Assembly (NCBI RefSeq): GCF_017349075.1
Contig: NZ_JAFMOF010000001.1
Coordinates: 310,001 to 374,000 of the forward strand
DNA length: 64,000 bases
Source: Streptomyces triculaminicus
Lineage (GTDB): Bacteria > Actinomycetota > Actinomycetes > Streptomycetales > Streptomycetaceae
Reading direction: 5' to 3'
A program made the position numbers and the translations under genes. Of the stretch, positions 49,595 through 58,379 are shown piece after piece. Position 1 is the first letter of the stretch, and each line of letters starts with the position of its first letter. The notes beneath the pieces are model-generated. The model worked only from the letters and a program-made list of their open reading frames with translations, had not been told where the DNA came from and did no database searches.

Positions 49595-50725
49595 ATGGAA
49601 ACCACGGACATGGATGCCGCCCCGGACGACGCCACCGGCGCCCTCCGCGCCCCCCTCCGCGTGGGCCTCATCGGCTACGGCCTCGCGGGCTCGGTGTTCC
49701 ACGCCCCGCTCCTCGCCGCCACCGACGGGCTGGTCCTCGACACGGTCGTCACCGCCAACCCCGAACGGCGGCGCCAGGCCCTCGCCGAGCACCCCGGGGC
49801 CCGTACCGCCGACAGCGCGGACGCCCTCTTCGCCCGCGCCGGCGAGCTCGACCTGATCGTCGTCGCCTCCCCCAACCGCACCCACGTCCCGCTCGCCCGC
49901 GCCGCCCTCGAGGCCGGGCTGCCGGTCGTCGTCGACAAGCCGCTGGCCGCGACCGCCGCCGAGGCCGAGTCGCTGGCCGCGCTCGCCGACAGCCGGGGCC
50001 TGCTGCTCAGCGCCTTCCAGAACCGGCGCTGGGACAACGACTTCCGCACCGTCGCCCGGCTGGTCTCCGACGGCGCCCTCGGGCGGGTACTGCGCTTCGA
50101 GTCCCGCTTCGAGCGCTGGCGCCCCCGCCCCAAGGGCGGCTGGCGCGAGTCCGGCGACCCGGCGGAGGTCGGCGGCATCCTCTACGACCTGGGCAGCCAC
50201 CTCGTCGACCAGGCGCTGGCCCTCTTCGGCCCCGCCGCGACCGTCTACGCCGAGGCCGACGTCCGCCGCGACAGCGCCGAGGCCGACGACGACACGTTCA
50301 TCGCCCTCACCCACACCGGCGGCGTCCGCTCCCACCTGTGGATGAGCGCCACCGCCTCCCAGCTCGGCCCGCGCTTCCGGGTGCTGGGCAGCACGGCCGG
50401 CTATGTGAAGTACGGGCTCGATCCGCAGGAGGCCGCGCTGCGCGAAGGCCTGCGGCCGGGCGACGGCCGCGCCTGGGGCGTCGAGGCCGAGTCGTCCTGG
50501 GGCCGCCTCGGCGCCGGCGAGTCCCCGCTCACGGGCGGCGGCGAACCGGTGCGGACGCTGCCGGGCGACTACCCGGCGTACTACGCGGCGATCGCCGACG
50601 CCCTGCGCACGGGCGGACGGCCCCCGGTCACGGCGACGGAGGCCGCGGCGGCGCTGCGCGTGCTGGAGGCCGCGAAGACCTCGGCGGCCGAGGGCCGTAC
50701 GGTCCGCCTGGAGGAGACGCGGTGA
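49595..50725 (+). CDS. Gfo/Idh/MocA-family oxidoreductase
   Basis: 376 aa. N-terminal NAD(P)-binding fold GLIGYGLAGSVFHAPLL, then the DKPLAATAAEAESL (conserved Lys-Pro) and a C-terminal substrate domain with GGILYDLGSHLVDQAL. Acts on a sugar or inositol-type substrate, unknown. The ATG at 49595 is close to GGAGGG; MDAAPDD at 49610 is an alternative. The stop overlaps the next start (GTGA). Confidence 0.92.
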   Translation: METTDMDAAPDDATGALRAPLRVGLIGYGLAGSVFHAPLLAATDGLVLDTVVTANPERRRQALAEHPGARTADSADALFARAGELDLIVVASPNRTHVPLARAALEAGLPVVVDKPLAATAAEAESLAALADSRGLLLSAFQNRRWDNDFRTVARLVSDGALGRVLRFESRFERWRPRPKGGWRESGDPAEVGGILYDLGSHLVDQALALFGPAATVYAEADVRRDSAEADDDTFIALTHTGGVRSHLWMSATASQLGPRFRVLGSTAGYVKYGLDPQEAALREGLRPGDGRAWGVEAESSWGRLGAGESPLTGGGEPVRTLPGDYPAYYAAIADALRTGGRPPVTATEAAAALRVLEAAKTSAAEGRTVRLEETR

Positions 50726-51207
50726 GCGAGGAGGTCGCCCGGCTCGCCGACGACGAACGGCGCCTCGTCCTGGACCGCTTCGACCACGACGACGCCTGGC
50801 GGCTGGGCCGGCTGCTGACGGACCTGGCCCGTGAGCGCGGCGCGGCCGTCACGGTCGGCATCCGGCGCGGCGCCCAGCGGCTCTTCCACTGCGCCCTGCC
50901 CGGCACCTCGGCCGACAACGACGCCTGGATCGACCGCAAGTGCCGGGTCGTCGAGCGCTACGCCGAGTCGTCGTACCTGGTCGGCGCCCGCTTCCGCGCC
51001 AAGGGCCGCACCTTCGAGGACTCCTCCCGCCTCGACCCCGGCCGCTACGCCGCGCACGGCGGCGCGTTCCCGCTGCGGGTGCGCGGCACAGGCGTGGTGG
51101 GCGTGGTGGCGGTGTCGGGGCTGTCGCAGGGCGAGGACCACGCGCTGGTCGTCGAGGCGCTGGAACGGTTCCTCGCCGAGCCCCACCGATCCGCCCCACA
51201 CCCCTGA
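50722..51207 (+). CDS. UPF0303/heme-degrading-domain-like protein
   Basis: 161 aa from a GTG overlapping the dehydrogenase stop. Single alpha/beta domain with DHDDAWRLGRLLTDLARE, a Trp-Ile-Asp-Lys block (DAWIDRKCRVVERY) and GVVGVVAVSGLSQGEDHALV, the pattern of the UPF0303/HbpS-like fold. Function is not established; it is coupled to the Gfo/Idh/MocA enzyme and so perhaps serves the same pathway. Confidence 0.82.
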   Translation: MSEEVARLADDERRLVLDRFDHDDAWRLGRLLTDLARERGAAVTVGIRRGAQRLFHCALPGTSADNDAWIDRKCRVVERYAESSYLVGARFRAKGRTFEDSSRLDPGRYAAHGGAFPLRVRGTGVVGVVAVSGLSQGEDHALVVEALERFLAEPHRSAPHP

Positions 51208-51325
51208 TGGGCTGTCATTTCCCTTCGGTACGCAATCCCTTCATGGCGTGCGCCACACGCCCACGCAATGCCCATCCGGGGCGGTTACGCTCCGAACGGG
51301 ACACGTACGGGGAAAGGACGCACCG

Positions 51326-51958
51326 ATGGGGACCGCCGCCGGCATAGTCGAGATCACCTCGGGGGACGAGCTGCGCGAGCTGCTCGGCCGGCCCACACCG
51401 CAGGCCGCGGGCAAGGTCCGCACCCGGCTCCACGAGCACGACAAGCGCTGGCTCGCGCAGTCGCCGTTCTGCCTGGTGGCGACCTCCGCGGCCGACGGCA
51501 GCTGCGACGTCTCCCCCAAGGGCGACCCGCCCGGTTTCACCGTCGTTCTCGACGACACGACGATCGCCGTGCCGGAACGTCCCGGCAACCGCCGCGCCGA
51601 CGGCTTCCACAACATCCTGAGCAACCCTCGGATCGGCCTGATCTACCTGGTGCCGGGCCGCGGCGACACGCTGCGCGTCAACGGCCGGGCCCGCCTGGTC
51701 CGCGACGCGCCGTTCTTCGACCGGATGGTCGTCAAGGGCCACCGGCCGCAGCTCGCGGTCCTCGTCGAGATCGACGAGGTCTTCTTCCACTGCTCGAAGG
51801 CCTTCCTGCGCTCCGGGCTCTGGAAGCCGGAGACCTGGAACCCCGACGCGGTCCCCTCACGGGCGCGCATCTCCAAGTCGCTGGAGCGGCCCGAGGACGC
51901 CCTGGAGGACCTCGAGCGTTACTACGGCCCGCAGTACGCCGGGAGACTGTACGACTGA
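51326..51958 (+). CDS. pyridoxamine-phosphate-oxidase-like FMN flavoprotein
   Basis: 210 aa from the ATG at 51326. PPOX split-barrel fold: SPFCLVATSAADGSCDVSPKGD, PERPGNRRADGFHNILSNP and IGLIYLVPGRGDTLRVNG, the MSMEG_1061-like subgroup. Binds FMN or F420; the substrate is unknown. Monocistronic, 118 nt after the previous gene. Confidence 0.9.
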   Translation: MGTAAGIVEITSGDELRELLGRPTPQAAGKVRTRLHEHDKRWLAQSPFCLVATSAADGSCDVSPKGDPPGFTVVLDDTTIAVPERPGNRRADGFHNILSNPRIGLIYLVPGRGDTLRVNGRARLVRDAPFFDRMVVKGHRPQLAVLVEIDEVFFHCSKAFLRSGLWKPETWNPDAVPSRARISKSLERPEDALEDLERYYGPQYAGRLYD

Positions 51959-52012
51959 TCCGCCCTGCGGGCAGCGGCCGTTGTCAGTGGCGCGTGCTTC
52001 CATTCCTGTCAT

Positions 52013-52048
52013 AGCCCGGGCAGTGATCCGTCACAGCCCGGGCAGTGA
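52013..52048. repeat. 14-bp direct repeat upstream of RibD-like gene
   Basis: AGCCCGGGCAGTGA occurs at 52013-52026 and 52035-52048, exactly two helical turns (22 bp) apart, 38 nt before the ATG at 52086. Parts also form the inverted repeat GTCAC/GTGAC. The spacing suggests cooperative regulator binding. Confidence 0.6.
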
Positions 52049-52085
52049 CCTGCCGTACGTCCGAACAGGAAGCCGAGCACTCCCC

Positions 52086-52682
52086 ATGCGCATCGTGATC
52101 AGTGAGTTCATGAGCCTCGACGGTGTCGTCCAGGCGCCGGGCGGCCCCGGCGAGGACACCGACGGCGGCTTCGCCCACGGCGGCTGGTCGCACCCCTTCT
52201 TCGACCCCGAGGTGGTCGGCGGCGCCTTCGCCGACGCGACGGGCAGGGCCGAGGCGCTGCTGTTCGGGCGCCGCACATGGCAGACGATGGCCGCGGCCTG
52301 GCCCGAGCGGGCCGGCGACCCGTTCGCCGACCGGATGAACGCCCTCCCGAAGTACGTCGTGTCCAGCACGCTGGGCGACGACGAGCTGACCTGGAACAAC
52401 ACCACGCGCATCCCCGGCGCCGAGGCCGTCGCCCGCATCCGGGAGCTGCGCGGGACCGACGGCGGCGACCTGCTGGTCATGGGCAGCGCCACCCTGGCGC
52501 GCACCCTCCTGGGCGAGGACCTGGTCGACGAACTCCGGCTCATGGTCATGCCGGTGCTCCTCGGCGGCGGCAAGACGATCTTCCCCGTCGACGGCACGCT
52601 GCGCACGCTCGAGCTGGTCTCCACCGTCACCAGCGGCACGGGCGTCAACGTCTGCACCTACCGGCCGGCCGCCGGGCGGTAA
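52086..52682 (+). CDS. dihydrofolate reductase/RibD C-terminal domain family protein
   Basis: 198 aa. RibD-type reductase fold: MRIVISEFMSLDGVVQAPGG at the N-terminus, ALLFGRRTWQTMAAAWP, DLLVMGSATLARTLL and VMPVLLGGGKTIFP. NADPH-dependent; many single-domain relatives have no known substrate. Own promoter region with paired direct repeats upstream. Confidence 0.92.
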   Translation: MRIVISEFMSLDGVVQAPGGPGEDTDGGFAHGGWSHPFFDPEVVGGAFADATGRAEALLFGRRTWQTMAAAWPERAGDPFADRMNALPKYVVSSTLGDDELTWNNTTRIPGAEAVARIRELRGTDGGDLLVMGSATLARTLLGEDLVDELRLMVMPVLLGGGKTIFPVDGTLRTLELVSTVTSGTGVNVCTYRPAAGR

Positions 52683-52717
52683 CCCGCCGCGATCGGAGGT
52701 CGGCGGCCGGTGTCCCG

Positions 52718-54120
52718 TCAGGTTCTGCGGCCGGGGCCGGAGCCGGGGCCCGAACGGGTGCGGAAGAGTACGGTCAGCGCCAGGGCCGCGCCGACCGCCA
52801 TGAGGGTCGCGCCGACCGCCATCGAGGCCCTCATCGGCGGCCCTTCGCGCGGTAGCTCGCGCCCCTCGGCGGGGGCGGCGTCGTCCGGGCCGGCGGCCCC
52901 CGGGCGTCCCATCAGGCCTTCCAGGCCCTCCAGACCCTCCAGGCCGGGGAAGCCGGGCGGCAGCACTCCCGTCGGGAAGGGCACCGGCTCACCGGTGTCC
53001 GTGTGGCCGCCGTCCGGGGTCGGGCCCGTCCCGCATTCGGGCAGCACGCCCACGAAGGGGTAGGCGTGGATGGTCTGGCCGCCCGCACCGCCCGTCCCCG
53101 ACTCATGGGCGAGCGAACCCGCCGTGAACACCCGCCCGTTCACCGCCGCCACCGACAGGCGGGTCGTGGACGAGCGGCGGCCCACCAGCACCGAGCCCTG
53201 CAGCTGCCCGCCGCCCGCGATCCGGACCACCTTCGCGTCGGGGATGTTCCACAGCAGCCGCTCCCGCCGCACGCCGGCGAGCGCCACGGCCGAGGTGTTG
53301 ATCGTCCGCGCCTCACCATTCTCGTCGGTCACGTTCACCAGCACCGTCGCGTTCGCCGGGATCTTCCGGAAGGAGAGGCTCTGCGCGCTCCCGTCGGGTG
53401 CGACGAGGTCGAAGGGCGCGTTGAAGACCTGGAACGCCGAGGTGCCGTCCCCCGTGAAGACCGTGACCTTGCCCTGGTTCACCGCCGTCCCCGTCGGCTT
53501 CCTCGGCACCCCCTTGTCGTAGGCGTAGCACGTGCTGGCCGCGGTCAGTTCCTCCCGCAGCCCGTCGAACGCCGCCAGCGCTCCCGTGTCGCGCACGGCC
53601 TTCGGGCTCACCGTCCCCGTGCCGGTCTGCCGTCCGGCGAAGGCGACCGTCCCGTTGACGGGACCGTCCTCCGCGAGCAGCCGCTGGCCCGCGGCGAGCT
53701 TGAGGTCGCCGCCCACCCGCAGGAACGGCGAACCGTTGTCGGGCGGCACCCGGGAGCCCACCCCCACGGCCCCCACGTGGTACGCCGGGGCGACCCCGAC
53801 CCCTTGGCCAGGTCGAACTCACCCTCGACGACCACCCGGCCCTCGGCCCCGGCCGCCGCGCCGCGCACCGCGAAGTCGCCGCCGACGAAGACGTTGACGC
53901 CGTTGTCGCGCCCCACGACGGCGCCGCCGTGCGGGTCCGGGTACGCGGCCGGGCACCTGCCCGGCACACAGGGCCCCGGCCCGGCGACGGGCCGCCCGTC
54001 ACCCGCGCCCGGTGCCGCGAAGGCACATGCCAGCAGGGTGCCCCCGGCCGCGGCCAGTGTGGCCGTGGCGGCGGCGACCGAACGGACGACCCGGCGCGTT
54101 CCACGCTCCCTCTGAGACAT
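52718..54120 (-). pseudogene. choice-of-anchor A family surface protein, apparent 1-nt frameshift
   Basis: Two reading frames together make one protein. The first half (ATG 54120; signal peptide VVRSVAAATATLAAAGGTL; DNGVNVFVGGDFAVRGAAA) runs to EFDLAKG. The second (GVGSRVPPDNGSPFLRVGGDL through TIHAYPFVGVLPEC) runs to a C-terminal span (AVGATLMAVGAALALTVLF) and basic tail. Adding one C to the run at 53800-53803 joins them through VGVAPAYHVGAVG, as expected for this family. It is secreted and membrane anchored, of unknown role. Either the sequence is wrong by one base or the gene is freshly broken. Confidence 0.8.
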
Positions 54121-54184
54121 ATCCGAAAATATGCATATTGCGCGGAGCGGATCACGGAGCCACACCCGTCGGCCCCCGGACGGC

Positions 54185-55042
54185 CTACGCGTTCTTCACC
54201 TGCTGGCGCTGCCTCCCCAGCCCGTCTATCTCCAGCTCCATCACATCCCCCGCCCGCAGATACGGCTTCGGCTCGGGCCTGCCGAACGCGGTCCCGGCGG
54301 GCGTGCCCGTGCTGACGACGTCGCCGGGATACAGCGTCATGAACCGGCTGACGTACCGCACCAGATACGCGACCGGGAAGATCTGCTCCGCCGTGCCGGA
54401 CTCCTGCATCAGCTCGCCGTTGACCCACAGCCGCATCCCCAGCGCCTGGGGGTCGGGTATCTCGTCGGCCGTCACCAGCCACGGCCCCAGCGGAGTGAAC
54501 GTCTCGCAGTTCTTGCCCTTGTCCCACTGGCCGCCGCGCTCGTTCTGGAACTCGCGCTCGGTGACGTCGTTGGCCACGGCGTACCCGGCCACCGATGCCA
54601 GCGCCTCCTCGTCCGTCCGCAGATACCGCGCGGTCCGGCCGATGACGACGGCGAGCTCGACCTCCCAGTCGGTCTTCTCGCTGTCGCGCGGCACGAGCAC
54701 GGTGTCCTCCGGGCCGACGACCGTGTCCGGCGCCTTGAGGAAGACCACCGGCTCGGCCGGGGCCGCCAGGCCCGCCTCGGCCACGGCGTCCCGGTAGTTG
54801 GCGCCGATGCCGACGATCTTGCCGATCCGGGCGACCGGCGGGCCGATCCGCAGCCCCCTCGGGTCGAGGACGGGCAGGATGCGGGCGCCAACGGCGGCCC
54901 GGACGTGGGTGAGCGCGGCCCGGTCGCCGAGCAGCGCGCCGTCCACGTCCGGGACCAGCCCGGACAGATCGCGCAGCGTCCCGTCGTCCTCGAGCAGCGC
55001 CGGGCGTTCCGCCCCGGCGGGCCCCACCCGCAGCAGTCTCAT
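54185..55042 (-). CDS. fumarylacetoacetate hydrolase family protein
   Basis: 285 aa from the ATG at 55042 with GGGGGAG 8 nt upstream. FAH fold: GKIVGIGANYRDAV, metal-binding Glu in DWEVELAVVIG, YAVANDVTEREFQ, and STGTPAGTAFGRPEP near the end. It hydrolyses or decarboxylates an acyl-pyruvate or similar keto acid; the substrate is unknown. Monocistronic. Confidence 0.93.
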   Translation of the reverse strand: MRLLRVGPAGAERPALLEDDGTLRDLSGLVPDVDGALLGDRAALTHVRAAVGARILPVLDPRGLRIGPPVARIGKIVGIGANYRDAVAEAGLAAPAEPVVFLKAPDTVVGPEDTVLVPRDSEKTDWEVELAVVIGRTARYLRTDEEALASVAGYAVANDVTEREFQNERGGQWDKGKNCETFTPLGPWLVTADEIPDPQALGMRLWVNGELMQESGTAEQIFPVAYLVRYVSRFMTLYPGDVVSTGTPAGTAFGRPEPKPYLRAGDVMELEIDGLGRQRQQVKNA

Positions 55043-55153
55043 CGCTACAACTCCCCCCAGTCGTCAAGCCCCTCCGCTCGATCGTCCAAGAACGGAGGCA
55101 CACTCCACAAGCCCCCTTTCGGTCCGTGGCACCCAGGGCCCATCGGACTCGCC

Positions 55154-55927
55154 CTACGTGGCGGAAGCCCGCTCCTCCTGCTTCTCCCGCCCTGCCGGCG
55201 TCCGCAGCGGCTGGAGGTACGCCCGCTCGACCGCCGTCCACGTGGTGGTCGTCACGAGGTACAGGCCCGCCGCGAGCGGCACCACGGCGGCCGTGACCAG
55301 CGTGCCGAAGGAGAGCAGCGGCATCAGCTTCACCATCGTCGCCACCCCCGGCGCCGGGGCGTCCGCGCCCGCCGCCGCGGGCAGCGCCGCCGCGGTCTTG
55401 CGGTTGCGCAGGTACGTCCAGGTGGCGACGACGGCCATCAGCGCGAACAGCGCCGCGTACACCAGCCCCTGCGCGCCCAGGGGGCCGCCCTCGTCCAGGG
55501 CGTCGGCCCACCGCCCGCCGAGCGGTGCGGCCAGCAGCTTGTGCTTCAGCAGATCGCCTCCTCCGTCACCGGTCGAGAACAGGTGGTACATCACGTAGAA
55601 CACCGGCAGCTGCACCAGCATCGGCAGGCACCCGGCCAGCGGGGACGTCCCGGTCTCCGCGTAGAGCTTGGCGGCCTCCTCCTTCAGCCGTTCGGGCTTC
55701 TTGCCGTACTTCCGCCGCAGCTCGGCGAGCCGGGGCGCGAGCTCGGCCCTGGCCCGCTCGCCACGGGCCGCCGAACGGGTCAGGGGGTGCAGCGCCAGCC
55801 GCACGCACGCGGTGAACACCACGATCGCCCCGGCGGTCGCCGAGGCGCCCAGCAGCGGGTCGAGCGCGTCGGCGAGATGCGTGAGGAGCGAGCCGAGTGA
55901 GGTGAAGAGGGGAGAGAAGACGGACAT
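55154..55927 (-). CDS. YidC/Oxa1-family membrane insertase paralog
   Basis: 257 aa from the ATG at 55927 with GAGGG 9 nt upstream. The core has the usual five-span pattern: GAIVVFTACVRLALHPL, the coiled region ARLAELRRKYGKKPERLKEE, SPLAGCLPMLVQLPVFYVMY and LVTAAVVPLAAGLYLVTTTT. It inserts membrane proteins. It is shorter than the housekeeping YidC next to rnpA, so probably an accessory copy. The DUF6412 gene lies upstream on the same strand. Confidence 0.9.
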   Translation of the reverse strand: MSVFSPLFTSLGSLLTHLADALDPLLGASATAGAIVVFTACVRLALHPLTRSAARGERARAELAPRLAELRRKYGKKPERLKEEAAKLYAETGTSPLAGCLPMLVQLPVFYVMYHLFSTGDGGGDLLKHKLLAAPLGGRWADALDEGGPLGAQGLVYAALFALMAVVATWTYLRNRKTAAALPAAAGADAPAPGVATMVKLMPLLSFGTLVTAAVVPLAAGLYLVTTTTWTAVERAYLQPLRTPAGREKQEERASAT

Positions 55928-56086
55928 GGTGAGTGAGCCCTCCACGGGTCTCGTCGTGCCGAAGGAAGCAAGGGAATTCGGCGTGACGAGCCACGTGGGC
56001 ACAGCCCCCGGGCACCCCGGTGAGCGCGGGCGGCAAGCGATGAAGAGCATGCCGCCGGCGGGAGGACAGGGATGCGCGGAACGCGC

Positions 56087-56416
56087 CTACGCGGCCGCCG
56101 GGAGGGGCAGGCCGGGCGCTCGGGGCCGTCGGCGGCCCTGGGCGTCGGGATCGCGCTGGGCGAGGAACGCCGTGCGCAGCTCCCGGTCCCGTATCGCGGT
56201 GCGTATTCGGGTCGGCGTGAGCGGACCGCCCGTGCGGGCGGCCGCCACGGCGACGGCGCACAGCGTCAGCGCGAGCGCGACGGCGGTGGTCGCGGCGAAC
56301 GCGACGGCGGACAGCAGGCCGGTCTGGGCCAGCAGCAGTTCGCCGAGCAGGAGGAGGAAGACGCTGACGTGCGTCCACAGCACGTCACGCGCCACGGCAC
56401 GCAGTACGTGACGCAT
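56087..56416 (-). CDS. DUF6412-like small membrane protein
   Basis: 109 aa from the ATG at 56416 with GGGGAGGGG 4 nt upstream. Two hydrophobic spans (THVSVFLLLLGELLLAQTGLL and AFAATTAVALALTLCAVAVAAA), then a charged segment RTAIRDRELRTAFLAQRDPD and a Pro/Arg-rich end. The family is often encoded beside yidC paralogs in actinobacteria, as here; its role is unknown. Confidence 0.78.
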   Translation of the reverse strand: MRHVLRAVARDVLWTHVSVFLLLLGELLLAQTGLLSAVAFAATTAVALALTLCAVAVAAARTGGPLTPTRIRTAIRDRELRTAFLAQRDPDAQGRRRPRAPGLPLPAAA

Positions 56417-56474
56417 CGGGCCCCTCCCCCTCGCACGGTCGAATGAGAGAACGGCAGTTCAGCCGCTCACCAGT

Positions 56475-58040
56475 TCAGTCGTTCCGATGGTAGACCGCCC
56501 CACTGACAACGCCCCCCATCGGGTCCGTATCCCCGCCCGCGTCCCGGTCCGGATCCCGGCCCGGATCCGACGCCAGCACCTCCTCGTCCGGCCGCGCGTC
56601 GGCCGTCCGGGGCCCCCAGAACGAAACCGCCAGCGCCACGGCCAGGTTCACGACCAGCGCCACGGCGCCCGCGTTCACCCCCCACACGGGATCGTGCCCG
56701 GTGAAGACCAGCCAGCACACCAGCGCACCACCCGCCGCCAGGCCGCTCACCGCGCCCCACAGCGTCATCCGCCGCCACACCAGCCCCAGCAGAATCATGG
56801 GGACGAGCTGCGCCATGCCCTCGTACGAGATCAGCGACAGCCGCACCAGCGTGTTGGGCTCGGTGTAGGTGAGCACCAGCGCCAGCGTGCCCGCCGCCAC
56901 CACCACGACCTGCGCCGCCGTCTTCTGCCGGTCCGGCCGGGCGGCCAGCCGGGGGATCGCACCCAGCACGCTCTTCCCCCACATCGTCCCGATGACCAGC
57001 ATGAACACCGCCATCGGCACGATCGACGACAGCGCCGCCGCGACCCCGATCACGCCCACCGCCCAGGCCGGCAGCGAGTCGACGACCAGCTTGAACAGCG
57101 CGAGGTTCGAGCCGGCCCCGGTCAGCCCCGGCACCACGAAGATCGCCGCCATGCCCAGCAGCATCGGCACGAACAGCAGCACGTTGTAGAACGGCAGCAG
57201 CATGGCGTTGCGCCGCAGCGCGTCGGCGTTGCGCGCGCCCAGGTAGCCCGCCACGGTGGTCGGGAAGATGACGACCGTCAGGGAGTTGAGGAAGCTGGTC
57301 GTCACGTACCAGCTGCCGCCCAGCCCGCTGCCGCCGTGCCCGGTGAAGGTCAGCCAGTCCGGCTTCTCGGCCACGATCCGGTCCAGGAAGGGGCCGTAGC
57401 CGTCGAAGTAGTGCAGGGGCACGTAGACGGCGAGAAAGCCGAGCGTGACGATGACCATGAGGTCCTTGAGCACCGAGACCCAGGCGCTGCCGCGCAGGCC
57501 GCTCACCACCACGAAGCCCGTCGTCACCGCGAAGGCGATGAAGTAGGCCCAGTTCAGGCTGATCGCCCCGTAGGAGATCGTCGAGACGACGACGCCCATG
57601 CCGGTGATCTGCAGCTGGATGTACGGCAGCAGGCACACGGTCACCAGGATCGCCACCGCCGTGCCGAGCCAGGGCCGGCCGTAGCGGTGGGCCACCATGT
57701 CGGTGATGGTGACGAGGCCGTGCCGGCGGGCGTACGACCAGAGCGTCGGGCCGACGACGTAGCCGAGCGCGTACCCGCAGGACATGTAGGCGATGACGTA
57801 GAGCACGGGGGCGCCGTGGTTGTAGCCCCAGCCGGCGGCGCCGAGGTAGCTGAAGCTGGTGTAGCCCTCACCGGCCATCAGGACCCAGATGAAGACCGTG
57901 CCGAGGCTGCGGCCGCCCACCGACCACTCGGCCAGTCCGGTGGTGCGGCCGTGGCCGCGGACGGCCAGCAGCCCCAGGGCGACGGTCAGGAGCATGAATC
58001 CGCCGAAGATCGCCGACGCGACGGCGGCGTCGCCGCTCAC
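56475..58040 (-). CDS. sodium/solute symporter (SSS family, MctP-like)
   Basis: 521 aa from a GTG at 58040, overlapping the upstream DUF3311 stop (GTGA). About 13 membrane spans; family marks EWSVGGRSLGTVFIWVLMAG (N-terminal) and the long VYVPLHYFDGYG loop. Paired DUF3311 proteins are typical of the monocarboxylate/acetate-type subgroup. Imports an organic acid or similar solute with sodium or protons. The C-terminal 40 residues are acidic, Asp-rich. Confidence 0.92.
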   Translation of the reverse strand: MSGDAAVASAIFGGFMLLTVALGLLAVRGHGRTTGLAEWSVGGRSLGTVFIWVLMAGEGYTSFSYLGAAGWGYNHGAPVLYVIAYMSCGYALGYVVGPTLWSYARRHGLVTITDMVAHRYGRPWLGTAVAILVTVCLLPYIQLQITGMGVVVSTISYGAISLNWAYFIAFAVTTGFVVVSGLRGSAWVSVLKDLMVIVTLGFLAVYVPLHYFDGYGPFLDRIVAEKPDWLTFTGHGGSGLGGSWYVTTSFLNSLTVVIFPTTVAGYLGARNADALRRNAMLLPFYNVLLFVPMLLGMAAIFVVPGLTGAGSNLALFKLVVDSLPAWAVGVIGVAAALSSIVPMAVFMLVIGTMWGKSVLGAIPRLAARPDRQKTAAQVVVVAAGTLALVLTYTEPNTLVRLSLISYEGMAQLVPMILLGLVWRRMTLWGAVSGLAAGGALVCWLVFTGHDPVWGVNAGAVALVVNLAVALAVSFWGPRTADARPDEEVLASDPGRDPDRDAGGDTDPMGGVVSGAVYHRND

Positions 58041-58234
58041 GCGCGTCCCCGCTTGCGGTCGCCCCGCCAGGCGAGGAAGACGGCGGCCGGGGTCAGCAAC
58101 GTCGCCAGCAGCAGCCAGAAGAAGAGGAAGGGCAGGCCCAGGACGGTCGGGTGGACGCGGTCCACCAGGGGGAGGGTGCCCAGGTAGAGGACATACGGGG
58201 CCAGGAGCCACAGCAGGTTGGGACGTTTCTTCAC
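58037..58234 (-). CDS. DUF3311 small membrane subunit of the symporter
   Basis: 65 aa from a GTG. Two membrane spans (LLWLLAPYVLYLGTLPLV and LGLPFLFFWLLLATLLTP) and a basic end. Overlaps and is coupled to the symporter gene, as is usual for DUF3311 partners. Confidence 0.88.
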   Translation of the reverse strand: MKKRPNLLWLLAPYVLYLGTLPLVDRVHPTVLGLPFLFFWLLLATLLTPAAVFLAWRGDRKRGRA

Positions 58235-58379
58235 GGACCGACCCTAGGTCGCGGACGAGCCCGTTCCGCCCTAAGCCCCCGATTCCGGCCTCAGCACCGA
58301 GAAGCCCGGCCGCCGCCCCGGCCCCCGCACCCCGGACTCCGCCCGCCCCGCCTACGTCGCCTACGCCCCCTACGCAGCC

